Source of the DNA: Nitrosospira sp. NpAV
GTDB taxonomy: Bacteria; Pseudomonadota; Gammaproteobacteria; Burkholderiales; Nitrosomonadaceae
Direction of reading: 5' to 3'
Assembly (NCBI RefSeq): GCF_000832065.1
Contig: NZ_JXQM01000017.1
Span: 1-64,000 of the forward strand
DNA: 64,000 nt
Shown: piece after piece, positions 47,932-59,073 of the stretch
Layout: each line of letters begins with the position of its first letter
Numbering within the stretch: the first letter of the stretch is position 1
Made by a program: the position numbers and the translations under genes
The notes under the pieces: model-generated
What the model saw: the letters and a program-made list of their open reading frames with translations, nothing else
Told to the model about the DNA's origin: nothing
Database searches by the model: none

Positions 47932-50034
47932 CTAGACCCGCAGGTATTCGCTCTTCCGCCCCAGCCAGCGCTGGAGATGGCGATTCGCGGCCTCCGGGTG
48001 GTCGCGGAGCAATTCCTCGGCGGCGGTACGGGCGTTATCGAGCAGATCCCCGTCATATTCCAGATCAGCGAAGCGCAGCATAGGTATGCCACTCTGGCGA
48101 GCACCCAGGAATTCGCCCGGACCGCGGAGCCGCAGATCCTGGCGCGCGATTTCAAAACCGTCATTATGTTCAAAGATAATTTTGAGCCGTTCCTGAGCGG
48201 CTGCGGACAGAGGTTTCTGATACAGCAATATGCATATGCTGGCTTCCGCACCCCGGCCCACACGACCTCTCAACTGATGCAATTGCGATAGCCCCATGCG
48301 TTCGGCATGCTCAATCACCATCAGCGAAGCATTGGGTACGTCTACGCCTACCTCGATCACCGTCGTTGCAACCAGCAATTGGATTTCACCTTGTTTGAAT
48401 GATTCCATCACCGCCGATTTTTCCTGGGCGGAGAGCCGGCCGTGCACCAGGCCAATTTTCAACTCCCGGAAAGTCAGGCCTAATGTTTCATAAGTTTCCA
48501 GCGCTGTTTTAAGCTGCAAGGCATCGGATTCTTCAATCAGCGGACAAACCCAGTAGGCTTGCTTTCCGGCGCGGCAGGCTTCCTGGATACGTGCGGTCAC
48601 TTCATCGCGGCGGGTGTCCGCGACCAGTTTAGTCAGCACTTCGGTCCTGCCGGGCGGCAATTCAGTTATCACCGACATATCCAGATCGGCGTAATAGCTC
48701 ATCGACAGCGTGCGTGGAATAGGTGTCGCGCTCATCATTAATTGATGCGGCACGGAATCTGTTTTAGCTCCTTTCATTCTCAACGCCAGCCGCTGATGCA
48801 CGCCGAAGCGATGCTGTTCGTCGATAATGGCGAGTCCGAGCCTATTGAATTCTACCTGCTCCTGGAACAATGCATGCGTACCAATGACGAGCATGGCACG
48901 GCCTTCAGCGATATCGGCGAGCGCGGCCTCCCGTTGTTTCTTTTTCTGATTGCCGGATAACCGGGCAATCGTAACTCCCAAGGGAGCAAGCAGCGGCCCC
49001 AGCCAACCTGAAAGCTTCTGATGATGTTGTTCAGCCAGGATCTCGGTTGGAGCCATCAATGCGGCCTGACAATCATTTTCAATTGCCTGCAACACAGCCA
49101 ATGCGGCGACAATGGTCTTGCCGCAACCCACATCGCCCTGCAACAGCCGCTGCATTGGATAAGATGCGGCAAGATCGCGGCTGATTTCGGCAAATGCTTT
49201 TTCCTGACCGCTGGTGAGTTTGAAAGGGAGCGATTCCAGCAACGCGTTGGTCAGTTTGTTTTTGTTGAGTAGAGCAGAGGCGCTATGGCTTCTGCGCTGG
49301 CGATAATGCAGGCGCATGGATAATTGTTGGGCCAGCAGCTCATCGAATTTTATCCGCCGCCAGGCTGGATGCGTGCGTTCCTGCAATAGGGCGGCTGATG
49401 CATCCGGTAATGGCTGATGCAAGAAAATGACGCTGTCGCTGAAATCCTGCAATCGATAGTGCCTTAAAATCGTGTCAGGCAGAGTTTCCGCGAGAGTACT
49501 TTGCCGCTTGCCGCTTGCCGCTAACCGCTGTAGCGTCCGCCGGACCAGTTTGCGTATCGTTTCCGAGGAGAGTCCTGCCGTGGCCGGGTAGACTGGCGTC
49601 AGCGCGTCGGCCAATGGCTCGCCTTCATGTACGATGCGGCATTTGGGATGAACCATTTCAGCACCGAAAAAACCCGGACGCACTTCTCCCAGCAAGCGTA
49701 CCCGTGCGCCGGGGGCATATGCCTTTGCCTGGCTGCCGTAAAAATTGAGGAAGCGCATGAAAAGTATGCCGCTCCCGTCTTCCACCTGGCATACCAGTTG
49801 GCGCCTCGGGCGATACATGACTTCACTGTGGATAATGACGCCCTCAACCTGCGCCGTCTTGTTTTCAGGCAGGTCGTTGATGGGATAAAGATGCGTTTCG
49901 TCCTCGTAGCGCAGTGGTAAATGCAGCAACAGATCGAACTCATTGGTGATGCCAAGTCTGGCGAGTTTTTCCTGTACTATCCTGCTGGTAAAACAGGCAC
50001 CCGGCGTGGAGTCGACGCCGGTATTATGCTTCAC
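47932..50034 (-). CDS. recG: ATP-dependent DNA helicase RecG
   Basis: A 700-residue branch-migrating helicase that remodels stalled forks and Holliday junctions. An N-terminal wedge/OB domain (about 1-180) is followed by two RecA-like lobes: [13 protein letters not shown] (Walker A), [13 protein letters not shown] (DEQH box), [12 protein letters not shown] (motif III) and [13 protein letters not shown] (motif VI). It starts at GTG, and its first four bases overlap the ridA stop, so translation is coupled. Confidence 0.96.
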   Translation of the reverse strand: MKHNTGVDSTPGACFTSRIVQEKLARLGITNEFDLLLHLPLRYEDETHLYPINDLPENKTAQVEGVIIHSEVMYRPRRQLVCQVEDGSGILFMRFLNFYGSQAKAYAPGARVRLLGEVRPGFFGAEMVHPKCRIVHEGEPLADALTPVYPATAGLSSETIRKLVRRTLQRLAASGKRQSTLAETLPDTILRHYRLQDFSDSVIFLHQPLPDASAALLQERTHPAWRRIKFDELLAQQLSMRLHYRQRRSHSASALLNKNKLTNALLESLPFKLTSGQEKAFAEISRDLAASYPMQRLLQGDVGCGKTIVAALAVLQAIENDCQAALMAPTEILAEQHHQKLSGWLGPLLAPLGVTIARLSGNQKKKQREAALADIAEGRAMLVIGTHALFQEQVEFNRLGLAIIDEQHRFGVHQRLALRMKGAKTDSVPHQLMMSATPIPRTLSMSYYADLDMSVITELPPGRTEVLTKLVADTRRDEVTARIQEACRAGKQAYWVCPLIEESDALQLKTALETYETLGLTFRELKIGLVHGRLSAQEKSAVMESFKQGEIQLLVATTVIEVGVDVPNASLMVIEHAERMGLSQLHQLRGRVGRGAEASICILLYQKPLSAAAQERLKIIFEHNDGFEIARQDLRLRGPGEFLGARQSGIPMLRFADLEYDGDLLDNARTAAEELLRDHPEAANRHLQRWLGRKSEYLRV

Positions 50035-50420
50035 TCCTGCAATACCATTACCGCGTCCATTTCCACTAACGCCCCGCGTGGAAGCGCCGCCACGCCTATC
50101 GCCGCCCGCGCCGGATAAGGCGAAGTAAAATAGCTCGCCATGATTTCGTTCACTCTCTCAAAATTGGCAAGATCGGTCAGATAGACATTCAACTTGACAA
50201 TATCACCCAGACCGCCGCCGCTCGCTGCCGCCACTGCTTTCAGGTTCAAAAAAACCTGCTGGATTTGTCCCTCGACCCCTACCACCATCTGCATGGTAAA
50301 TGGATCCAGCCCGATCTGGCCGGAAAGATAGACGGTATTCCCTCCGTCGACGCGTATCGCCTGAGAATAGGTACCGATGGCCTGGGGTGCGTCGCCAGTT
50401 TGAATCGTCTTTTTTTTCAT
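50031..50420 (-). CDS. ridA: RidA-family enamine/imine deaminase
   Basis: A 129-residue trimeric protein that hydrolyses reactive enamines formed by PLP enzymes. [25 protein letters not shown] and [20 protein letters not shown] are diagnostic; the Arg in the last carries the catalytic carboxylate-binding role. The start at 50420 follows AAAGGAGATCAA, which decides it against a longer upstream reading. It overlaps recG by 4 bp. Confidence 0.94.
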   Translation of the reverse strand: MKKKTIQTGDAPQAIGTYSQAIRVDGGNTVYLSGQIGLDPFTMQMVVGVEGQIQQVFLNLKAVAAASGGGLGDIVKLNVYLTDLANFERVNEIMASYFTSPYPARAAIGVAALPRGALVEMDAVMVLQE

Positions 50421-50724
50421 TTGATCTCCTTTGAGTGGTTGAATAGCGGTTTTGTGGCCCAAGCGAAGTAGAAGGCTCGCAAATTTGAATTTATAACAGT
50501 GTTCTTTACGATATGATGAAGGGAACGGATGCATATTTCAACCGGTAAAACCATGACCGGCAATCATTACAAAAAAAGAGGTGTCGGGCCGTGCATTCTG
50601 GTATCCCAATACATGGCCGTGGGGAATTCAGCGCGGAGCGATTCCCGCTACCGACTCGTTCTTACCCGAATTCATGCCCATCGAAAGGTGAGCTGATACG
50701 GACTTACACTCATAACATTTATAA

Positions 50725-51978
<1,254 letters not shown>

Positions 51979-52069
51979 GGTATGGTAGGCTTTGCCTTTT
52001 CCCATGCTGGCGGGATACAGAATTCCAGGGATCAGGTGAGGAAAGGGTCATGCGTTTAGCCGCTCTGTT

Positions 52070-52960
52070 TCAGGGAATTGTCATGGCGAGGCGAAATCCC
52101 AGGTAGCGCATGCGCTTCGTTGTATCAAACCAGTTGCGCGTCGTGGCGCGCATATCCTGCGGTCTGTGATTCCATGAGCCACCATAAAACAGGCGTTTTG
52201 CGCAATTGCCCTGCCAGCAGGTGCCGGTCCATTGCCATACATTTCCCATCATATCGTATAGGCCGAAAGCATTTGGCTTGAAGCTGCCCACCGGTGCGGT
52301 CCTTCGGTTGTCCCACTCGCTTCCGCAGCCATCGCAATTCGCATGATTACGGCCGACATCATCCCCCCAGTAATATTCCGTAGTGGTACCGGCGCGCGCG
52401 GCAATTTCCCACTCCTCCGCGCTCGGCAGGCGGTAGGCTTTGCCGGATTTGTCCGACAGCCATTGAATATAGGTTTGCGCGTCGTTCCAGCTTACGTTGA
52501 TCACCGGCCTTTTGCCGCGTCCCCAGCCGTTATCCGGGGGCTGGTATCCACCACAGCCACCGTCCGCCACGCAGGCATCCCATTCATCAAAAGTTACAGT
52601 GAACTTGCCGATGGCAAATTTATACCCTGGAATGGATATGAGTTCGGGGCAATCAGTACACGCGTTATTCCCTTCACCTTGTTTTTTGCCTCCATGCCGC
52701 TTGATTCCCTCATCAACTTGGGCCACCCGCTGGGCTTCGATCCTTTGGAAAAGGATATCGCTTTTTTCGAGTTCTTCCTCAACTAACGCCCCATTACTTG
52801 CGTTGCTTCTCTCGGACGCCTTCTTTGTTATCTGGGCTGGTATTTCCGCATTCAAGACATTGGCATCGTGTTCGCCGGCTAGCGCGGAGGCGGCCGAACG
52901 GGCTTCTGCCGATGCTGTAAAGATTAAAATGAGCAGATAGGTATAACAAACCGATTTCAT
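52070..52960 (-). CDS. Exported SUMF1/FGE-domain protein
   Basis: A 296-residue protein. A signal peptide (SVCYTYLLILIFTASAEA) is followed by a predicted helical, charged linker (about 30-105), then a formylglycine-generating-enzyme-like C-type lectin fold (about 108-296): VTFDEWDACVADGG, PVINVSWNDAQTYIQWLS, YRLPSAEEWEIAARAGTT, GLYDMMGNVWQWT and YLGFRLAM. In this branch the domain often acts as a binding or structural module; the Cys pair of true FGE is not clearly placed. I use the ATG giving MKSVCYTYLL; ATGs at 52969 and 52978 are possible. It converges with murA. Confidence 0.8.
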   Translation of the reverse strand: MKSVCYTYLLILIFTASAEARSAASALAGEHDANVLNAEIPAQITKKASERSNASNGALVEEELEKSDILFQRIEAQRVAQVDEGIKRHGGKKQGEGNNACTDCPELISIPGYKFAIGKFTVTFDEWDACVADGGCGGYQPPDNGWGRGKRPVINVSWNDAQTYIQWLSDKSGKAYRLPSAEEWEIAARAGTTTEYYWGDDVGRNHANCDGCGSEWDNRRTAPVGSFKPNAFGLYDMMGNVWQWTGTCWQGNCAKRLFYGGSWNHRPQDMRATTRNWFDTTKRMRYLGFRLAMTIP

Positions 52961-53163
52961 GAATGCCATTCTAAACAATAAAGTTGGGAGTTTCAGTGCG
53001 TTTACGTATATAAGCCCACCAGGGAGCGCAGCGGGTGCCTACATGGTAGCCGATGCTAACCGCGTATGGCGAGAAATTGCTGCCTTGGGCGCGGGCAGTT
53101 TGGGCGATTCAGCCTGGCCTGGCGGTGAACCTATCACCGGCTCAGGCTTATTATCGGTACGAC

Positions 53164-53655
53164 TTATTTAGTCTTGACCCGCAACACCATTTTATCATTC
53201 GACTGAAGCACATCCACCCTGCGCAGGAAGTTTTGTCCAAGCAGTGCTATATTACCCTGGATGCCGATACCTACGCTGAGACCTTCCACTACGATGCCTC
53301 CCGCTTCAATCGTTTGCCCGGCGACTATTTCCCCCATGACCGTACCATTCGGCGTCGAGAAGTTTGCGGGGATACCGCCAGCCAGGCCGGAGCGCAGTGC
53401 AATGTCGCGATTGATTGAAACCATGCTGGCGCCTGTATCCACCATAAAGTTGACTGCATGGCCATTGATCGCACCCCGCACATAGTAGTGTCCATCCCGC
53501 GATCTCGGGATTACCACTTCTCCGGCAGCAAGCTCTGGACTCGCTACCGCGATCGTGGGCTGCTGGCGCGCATCAAAATAAAGATAAACCGCGATGGAGA
53601 TCGCCATCCAGATCGCAAGAGCAGCGATGTAGCCCGAGGGAAATCGGCTACTCAT
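53164..53655 (-). CDS. Membrane-anchored retropepsin-like aspartic protease
   Basis: A 163-residue protein of the clan AA (TIGR02281-like) family. One N-terminal membrane helix (about 7-26) is followed by the protease domain with FMVDTGASMVSI, the DTG catalytic motif, and a second hydrophobic LLGQNFLRRVDV segment typical of the family. Retropepsin-like enzymes dimerise to build the active site. The partner substrate is unknown. It is separated by about 200 bp from the SUMF1-like gene in the same direction. Confidence 0.82.
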   Translation of the reverse strand: MSSRFPSGYIAALAIWMAISIAVYLYFDARQQPTIAVASPELAAGEVVIPRSRDGHYYVRGAINGHAVNFMVDTGASMVSINRDIALRSGLAGGIPANFSTPNGTVMGEIVAGQTIEAGGIVVEGLSVGIGIQGNIALLGQNFLRRVDVLQSNDKMVLRVKTK

Positions 53656-54077
53656 CTTCGCAGAAGGTTCTCGGCTTTAGGCAACAAAAAAAATCTTTGG
53701 ATGGCGTAACAAGATTCCTGCAGCATGGATACTCTGTGAAGGTAAAAAAAATTTGAATCATTGCTACATTTCCAGGGGCATGAACGGATCAACATAGGGA
53801 TTTTATGGCGCGGGAAATTCGTCTGCTATCATCCGCTGGGATCGGCGATACGTATATTGCGGAGCTGTATGTGACCGTGTTCAGTTAAGGGCTCACGATG
53901 ATTTTATTATCTCTGAATTTACCAGAATTGTATTGAAAAGCCATGTCCTTCGAGAAACGCCATATAGCGATGGGGATATTTTTATTTTTTTATGTGTGGG
54001 CTACCGCACTGAGCCATTTGGCGATGGTGCGGATTATTTGAACGACAGCAATGTTGCTGGATCAACAGGAGGCAATC
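53656..54077. other. Intergenic region before small exported protein
   Basis: No supported gene. A 27-codon frame beginning at the ATG at 53804 is open but has no family features. The right end carries the ribosome site GGAGG for the next gene. No clear promoter or terminator can be pointed to. Confidence 0.4.
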
Positions 54078-54389
54078 ATGGAATTTTATCCGGCATTAAG
54101 GGCAGCATCATTGGTACTCGCGGGCGCGCTGATTGTCAGCGTCGCCAGCGTAGGGATCCTACAGGCGAAAGAATGCGATATGCCGGACGAGATAGCCGCG
54201 GGGGATTCCGCCGCCGTAAGGGACGAATGTCCGAATAAGGGCGCGGAACAGAAAAAGCAGCCGAAAAGCACCATGAGCTCGACCGGCAGTAAGCCGGATA
54301 ACTCCAGATACAGCACCGATGGTATTGAAAGGTATGACGACGACAAGGAATATACCGGTACGGGCCCCAAGCTCGAGGGCCGCTATTAG
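54078..54389 (+). CDS. Small exported hypothetical protein
   Basis: A 103-residue protein not recognised. It has a signal-peptide-like N-terminus (LRAASLVLAGALIVSVASVG, then ILQAKE), followed by a short polar mature region with two Cys (residues about 33 and 50), a Lys/Gln/Ser/Thr-rich stretch and a Tyr/Asp-rich, low-complexity C-terminus (IERYDDDKEYTGTGPK). Start chosen because CAGGAGGC lies upstream of the ATG at 54078. Stand-alone gene, convergent with ettA. Confidence 0.65.
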   Translation: MEFYPALRAASLVLAGALIVSVASVGILQAKECDMPDEIAAGDSAAVRDECPNKGAEQKKQPKSTMSSTGSKPDNSRYSTDGIERYDDDKEYTGTGPKLEGRY

Positions 54390-54459
54390 CCGCCGGCGGT
54401 AAGGAGAGGCGGCGATTGGATCGATATGTGCTATCTAATTCTATAGATCCAATAACAAA

Positions 54460-56124
54460 TCACCGGTTGATCGGTTTATACCGGATTCGCTTTGGTTTTG
54501 CGCCTTCCTCACCCAGCCGCTTGCGTTTATCGGCTTCATATTCCTGGTAATTGCCATCGAAGAACGTAACCTGCGAATTGCCTTCAAATGCGAGAATGTG
54601 GGTGGCGATGCGGTCTAGGAACCAGCGGTCATGTGAGATGACCAGCACACATCCGGCAAATTCCTGCAAGGCATCTTCCAGCGCGCGTAGGGTTTCCACA
54701 TCGAGGTCGTTGGAGGGTTCGTCCAGCAGCAGGACATTGCCCCCCGAAATAAGCATTTTTGCCAAATGCAGCCGTCCGCGCTCACCACCGGAAAGATTAC
54801 CGACGATCTTTTGCTGATCCGCGCCCTTGAAGTTGAAACGGCCGATATAAGCGCGTGCGGGGGTTTCATATTTACCGACGGAGAGAATGTCGTGGCCGTC
54901 GGAAATAGTATCGAACACGGTTTTGCCGCTTTCCAGCGTATCGCGGGATTGATCCACATGCGATATTTTGACGGTAGTGCCGATTGCTATCTCGCCGGAA
55001 TCCGGCTGCTCTTTTCCAATGATCATGCGGAACAAGGTGGATTTGCCCGCGCCATTGGGACCGATAATGCCGACGATGGCACCAGGCGGTACTTTGAAGC
55101 TTAAATTATCGATCAGCAGTCGATCGCCGTAAGCCTTGGAGACATCCTTGAATTCGATGACGTCGTTGCCCAGCCTGTCGGCAACGGGAATGAAAATTTC
55201 CTGTGTCTCATTGCGCTTCTGGTACTCCTGCGAGTTGAGTTCCTCAAAGCGGGCAATACGGGCTTTGGATTTCGCCTGCCGTCCCTTGGGGTTTTGCCGC
55301 ACCCATTCCAGTTCCTTGTGGAGTGCCTTACGACGCGCCGATTCCGTCGATTCCTCCTGTTTCAGGCGGGTTTCCTTCTGTTCCAGCCAGGAACTATAGT
55401 TACCCTTCCACGGAATGCCGTGACCGCGGTCGAGCTCCAGAATCCACTCCGCGGCGTTGTCGAGGAAGTAGCGATCATGCGTGACCGCCACTACCGTGCC
55501 GGGGAAACGGGTAAGAAATTGTTCCAGCCAGTCCACCGACTCGGCATCCAGATGATTGGTCGGTTCATCCAGCAATAGCATGTCGGGCTTGGATAGCAGA
55601 AGTTTGCACAGGGCGACACGGCGTTTCTCGCCACCGGAAAGATTCTTGACGATGGCATCCCATTCAGGCAGACGCAGCGCATCGGCGGCGATTTCAAGCT
55701 GTTGAGCGCCATCTCCGCCGCTCGCGGCAAGGATGGCTTCCAGCCGGACCTGCTCGGAAGCCAATGCTTCAAAGTCGGCGTCCGGTTCGGCATAAGCGGC
55801 GTAGACTTCTTCCAGTTTCTGCTGTGCGCTGAATACCTCGCCCAATCCCTCTTGTACAGCCTCGCGCACGGTCTGCTCGGGGTTGAGCTGCGGTTCCTGC
55901 GGGAGATAGCCGATTTTGAGGCTGGGCATCGCCGTCACCTCGCCTTCGATATCCTTGTCCACCCCTGCCATGATTCTCAGCACAGTGGATTTGCCGGAAC
56001 CGTTCAGGCCGAGCAACCCTATCTTTGCGCCGGGAAAGAAGCTGATCGAGATATCCTTGAGGATCGCGCGCTTGGGCGGAACGACTTTGCCCACGCGGTT
56101 CATGGTGACGACGTATTGAGCCAT
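54460..56124 (-). CDS. ettA: Energy-dependent translational throttle ABC-F protein
   Basis: A 554-residue ABC-F ATPase with two nucleotide-binding domains and no membrane part; it gates the ribosome E site according to ATP/ADP. GLNGSGKSTVLRIMAG and GPNGAGKSTLFRMIIG are the two Walker A motifs; LSGGEKRRVALC and LSGGERGRLHLAK the signatures. The arm and the linker between domains (WVRQNPKGRQAKSKARI) fit EttA. Length is standard. Confidence 0.96.
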   Translation of the reverse strand: MAQYVVTMNRVGKVVPPKRAILKDISISFFPGAKIGLLGLNGSGKSTVLRIMAGVDKDIEGEVTAMPSLKIGYLPQEPQLNPEQTVREAVQEGLGEVFSAQQKLEEVYAAYAEPDADFEALASEQVRLEAILAASGGDGAQQLEIAADALRLPEWDAIVKNLSGGEKRRVALCKLLLSKPDMLLLDEPTNHLDAESVDWLEQFLTRFPGTVVAVTHDRYFLDNAAEWILELDRGHGIPWKGNYSSWLEQKETRLKQEESTESARRKALHKELEWVRQNPKGRQAKSKARIARFEELNSQEYQKRNETQEIFIPVADRLGNDVIEFKDVSKAYGDRLLIDNLSFKVPPGAIVGIIGPNGAGKSTLFRMIIGKEQPDSGEIAIGTTVKISHVDQSRDTLESGKTVFDTISDGHDILSVGKYETPARAYIGRFNFKGADQQKIVGNLSGGERGRLHLAKMLISGGNVLLLDEPSNDLDVETLRALEDALQEFAGCVLVISHDRWFLDRIATHILAFEGNSQVTFFDGNYQEYEADKRKRLGEEGAKPKRIRYKPINR

Positions 56125-56254
56125 AGATAGGTGTTAGCGTGAGTATGGTTAATTACTCAAGTTTAACCTATGGAGGCACTGCGTATAAGGCCTTTGTCAC
56201 CAAAATGAAAGGATTAACAGGTTTTTACGCTCCAGCTTCTTATATACTGGCGCG

Positions 56255-57592
56255 TTACTGGCGAGCGATGAAATATTTTGCGACATCTTGCAGGTCACTT
56301 AGATCGACAGTACCCGCCGCTCTACGCAAACGCAGATATCCTAGGAGATAGCTGTAGCGCGCTTGTGTCAGATCGAGTCTTGCCCTGAACAGTTGTTGTT
56401 GCGCGTTGAGTATATCGATATTCGTCCGTGTACCGCCTTTAACACTTTTCTGGGTCGCATCGAGCAGAAAGGTTCCGGAGTTGACTGATTTCTCAAGCGC
56501 GTCGATTCGGCGCGCACTGGTCAAGGTCAGATTGAATTGCTTGCGTAGTTCGATCAATACCTGATTGATCTTGGTTTCGAGATCAGCCTTGGCTTTTTCA
56601 TGGTTCGACACGGCCTGGCTGGTCAGGGCATTGACGCTGCCGCCCGCGTACAATGGCACATTCACCTGAACACCGATGCTGCGGGTAAATGTATCCAGGC
56701 CGAAGAATACGATATTGTCGGACTTGGTTTTGGTGACGCTGGCGATAACGTCAAGACGCGGCGCATGACCGGCGCGCTGCTTGTTGATTTCCTGGCGTGC
56801 AATTTCGACCGCATGGCGCTGGGCGGCGATTTCCGGATTGTTCTCCAGGGCGATGGCTTTCCATTCATCGAAGCCGCCCGGTTGCATCGGCTTCACGCGA
56901 AAATCATCCAGTAACGGATCCAGCGCCGTGATTTCATCACCAACAATAGCCGCAAGCACATTACGGGCATTCGTCAGACTATCACGTGCTTCGAGTACTT
57001 GCGCTTCGGCCAGATCGAATTTTGTCTGTGTTTCCAGCATCTCCGTTCTGGTACCCTCGCCCTTTTCGAACATGCGATCATTCGCCAACCGTTGATCCGC
57101 AAGTGCACTCAACTGCGACACCGTCAGTGCCAACTGATCTTCCGCATATCTAGCCTCGGCATACGCGCTGACAAGACGTACGATCAAGTCCTGGTTATTC
57201 GTAATAAACTTGGAATCACTCAGACTGGTTTGGGCAATACCTTGCTTATACTTGGCAAGCGCTTCCAGGTTGACAACCGGTTGACGTAACTGAATATTGG
57301 CGTTCTCACTGCGATAGGTCAGGTGCTGTGTGATGGTCCCCCGCGTGATATCCCCCATGTTTTCACTGGTTGTATAAGCTCCCGACAGCACGGGGAGCAG
57401 GCTGGCGCGTCCCACCGCTTTGAATTGCTGACCCGCCTCGTTTTCGTGAATCGCCGCGCGATGAGCGGAATCATTCATCAACGCCGCGTCATAGGCTTCG
57501 ATCAGCCCCAATGCCGATACATTATTTATCTGAAATAGAGCCAGGATGCCCAAGCTTGAAACAAGCCAATGGCGGAGTGAAACTACACGCAT
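56255..57592 (-). CDS. TolC-type outer-membrane channel of a type I system
   Basis: A 445-residue TolC-family protein. A signal peptide (HWLVSSLGILALFQINNVSA) precedes two repeated coiled-coil/beta-strand halves, with VSAYAEARYAEDQLALTVSQ and NPEIAAQRHAVEIARQEI as helical barrel parts and SIGVQVNVPLYAGG as the second strand motif. It forms the outer-membrane duct for the secreted substrate. It starts 2 bp after hlyD ends, in one operon with the two other components. Confidence 0.92.
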   Translation of the reverse strand: MRVVSLRHWLVSSLGILALFQINNVSALGLIEAYDAALMNDSAHRAAIHENEAGQQFKAVGRASLLPVLSGAYTTSENMGDITRGTITQHLTYRSENANIQLRQPVVNLEALAKYKQGIAQTSLSDSKFITNNQDLIVRLVSAYAEARYAEDQLALTVSQLSALADQRLANDRMFEKGEGTRTEMLETQTKFDLAEAQVLEARDSLTNARNVLAAIVGDEITALDPLLDDFRVKPMQPGGFDEWKAIALENNPEIAAQRHAVEIARQEINKQRAGHAPRLDVIASVTKTKSDNIVFFGLDTFTRSIGVQVNVPLYAGGSVNALTSQAVSNHEKAKADLETKINQVLIELRKQFNLTLTSARRIDALEKSVNSGTFLLDATQKSVKGGTRTNIDILNAQQQLFRARLDLTQARYSYLLGYLRLRRAAGTVDLSDLQDVAKYFIARQ

Positions 57593-57594
57593 CT

Positions 57595-58950
57595 CTATTC
57601 TTCTGTCATTGACATTTTAATATGGTCAAGTATCGGCTTCAGTATGTAATTCATCATTGTTCGTTCGCCTGTCTTCACGAATAGCTCCACCGGCATGCCG
57701 GGTCGTATCTGCAGATCAGCAATCATCTTCATTCCTTCCGGTGCCACTTTGGCTCTTAGCTTGTAATACGGCAGCCCGGTTTGCTCATCGACAAATCGAT
57801 CCGCGGAGACGTGTGTTACAACGCCTGGCACATGTGGAGTCAGGTTTCGATTGAATGCGGAGAATATCAGCTCTACCGGAAGATCAGGATGTACCTTGTC
57901 AATCAAATGCACTGGCAAGTGCCCCTCGACGTCCAGTGCATCTTCGCTTGGCACAATATCCATCATTCTGAAACCGGGACCAATCACGCCACCACGTGTA
58001 AAGACATTCATTCCTACCACCGTTCCATCCACAGGTGCTTTCACCAGGATGTTTGCCAGGTCGTAATCCAGCCCGGTCAGCTGATGGGCAAGCGCCTCCG
58101 CTTCTTTTTGTATATCGGATAATTGGGATCGGACTTCCTTCTGATATTCCTGCTGACGTTGCATACGATGCAGCTTCAACTCGGCAATCTGCCGTTGCCC
58201 ACGCCCAATATTGCCAATATCCTCTGAGATCGCACCGCTGATTTGTGCGTAGGTTCGCTCTAGCTCCAGCAAGCGATTACGGGCTACATACCCTTCTTTG
58301 GCCAGGTCGCGCATTCCGTCCAGTTGCTCCCTTAAAAACTCCAATTGCTGTTTTTTATTGTCCCGTGATTCTTCCAACCCGCTGGTTTGTAATTTGAGTC
58401 CAGAGATGTTTTCATCAATTGCCGATAACTCACTTTCAATTCCCATCCGTCGCGAGTTAAACAGATGCTGCTGCATATTAATATTGTTGGCGACACGCGG
58501 ATCACTTTTTACGCTTTCCAGCTCTGGAGGAAAGACGATAATCTTCTCCCCATCGCGTTCAGCAATCAAACGAGCCTCTGCTGCACGCGCGGTAAAATAC
58601 TGGACGCGCATCATTTCCGCATTGGCCTTGGCCTGCACGCTATTCATACGCACCAACACCGCCCCTGCCTTAACCACATCTCCTTCTTTCACGAGAATAT
58701 CTTCGATCGTACCACCTGTTTGATGCTGTATTGCCTTCCTGTTTGTCGATACGGTAACCGTCCCGCTGAGTGGAACCCCCTTATCCAAAGGCGCAAACGA
58801 TGCCCACACTAAAAAACCACCGACGCCAGCCACGACAATCCACCATCCGAGACGAATGTAAAAACGCGCATCGGTATCTATCCCTGAAGGCATCACTTCC
58901 TCGGAGCCGGCATGAGTAGCCGCTGCGTGCTTGCCAAACAGCTTCATCAT
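57595..58950 (-). CDS. HlyD-family periplasmic adaptor, type I secretion
   Basis: A 451-residue membrane-fusion protein. One N-terminal helix (about 32-52, LGWWIVVAGVGGFLVWASFA) anchors it; a lipoyl/barrel-sandwich half (LSGTVTVSTNRKAIQHQTGG), a long coiled-coil hairpin (about 110-290) and a returning half with the IVPSEDALDVEGHL and RIGLPYYKLRAKV-like region follow. It joins the ABC exporter to the TolC-type channel. Close relatives are AprE/PrtE proteins. Gap of 123 bp to the ABC gene. Confidence 0.92.
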   Translation of the reverse strand: MMKLFGKHAAATHAGSEEVMPSGIDTDARFYIRLGWWIVVAGVGGFLVWASFAPLDKGVPLSGTVTVSTNRKAIQHQTGGTIEDILVKEGDVVKAGAVLVRMNSVQAKANAEMMRVQYFTARAAEARLIAERDGEKIIVFPPELESVKSDPRVANNINMQQHLFNSRRMGIESELSAIDENISGLKLQTSGLEESRDNKKQQLEFLREQLDGMRDLAKEGYVARNRLLELERTYAQISGAISEDIGNIGRGQRQIAELKLHRMQRQQEYQKEVRSQLSDIQKEAEALAHQLTGLDYDLANILVKAPVDGTVVGMNVFTRGGVIGPGFRMMDIVPSEDALDVEGHLPVHLIDKVHPDLPVELIFSAFNRNLTPHVPGVVTHVSADRFVDEQTGLPYYKLRAKVAPEGMKMIADLQIRPGMPVELFVKTGERTMMNYILKPILDHIKMSMTEE

Positions 58951-59073
58951 CGTCGTCAGTTATTCCCCAATCCGTGACATGGTCCGGTAATCCCTTTTAA
59001 CAAAAGTATTCCTCCACATCTGTATCGGTGACCGCTCACCTTCATGGAGTGAATCTGTGGCTCGTTGTGCTAC

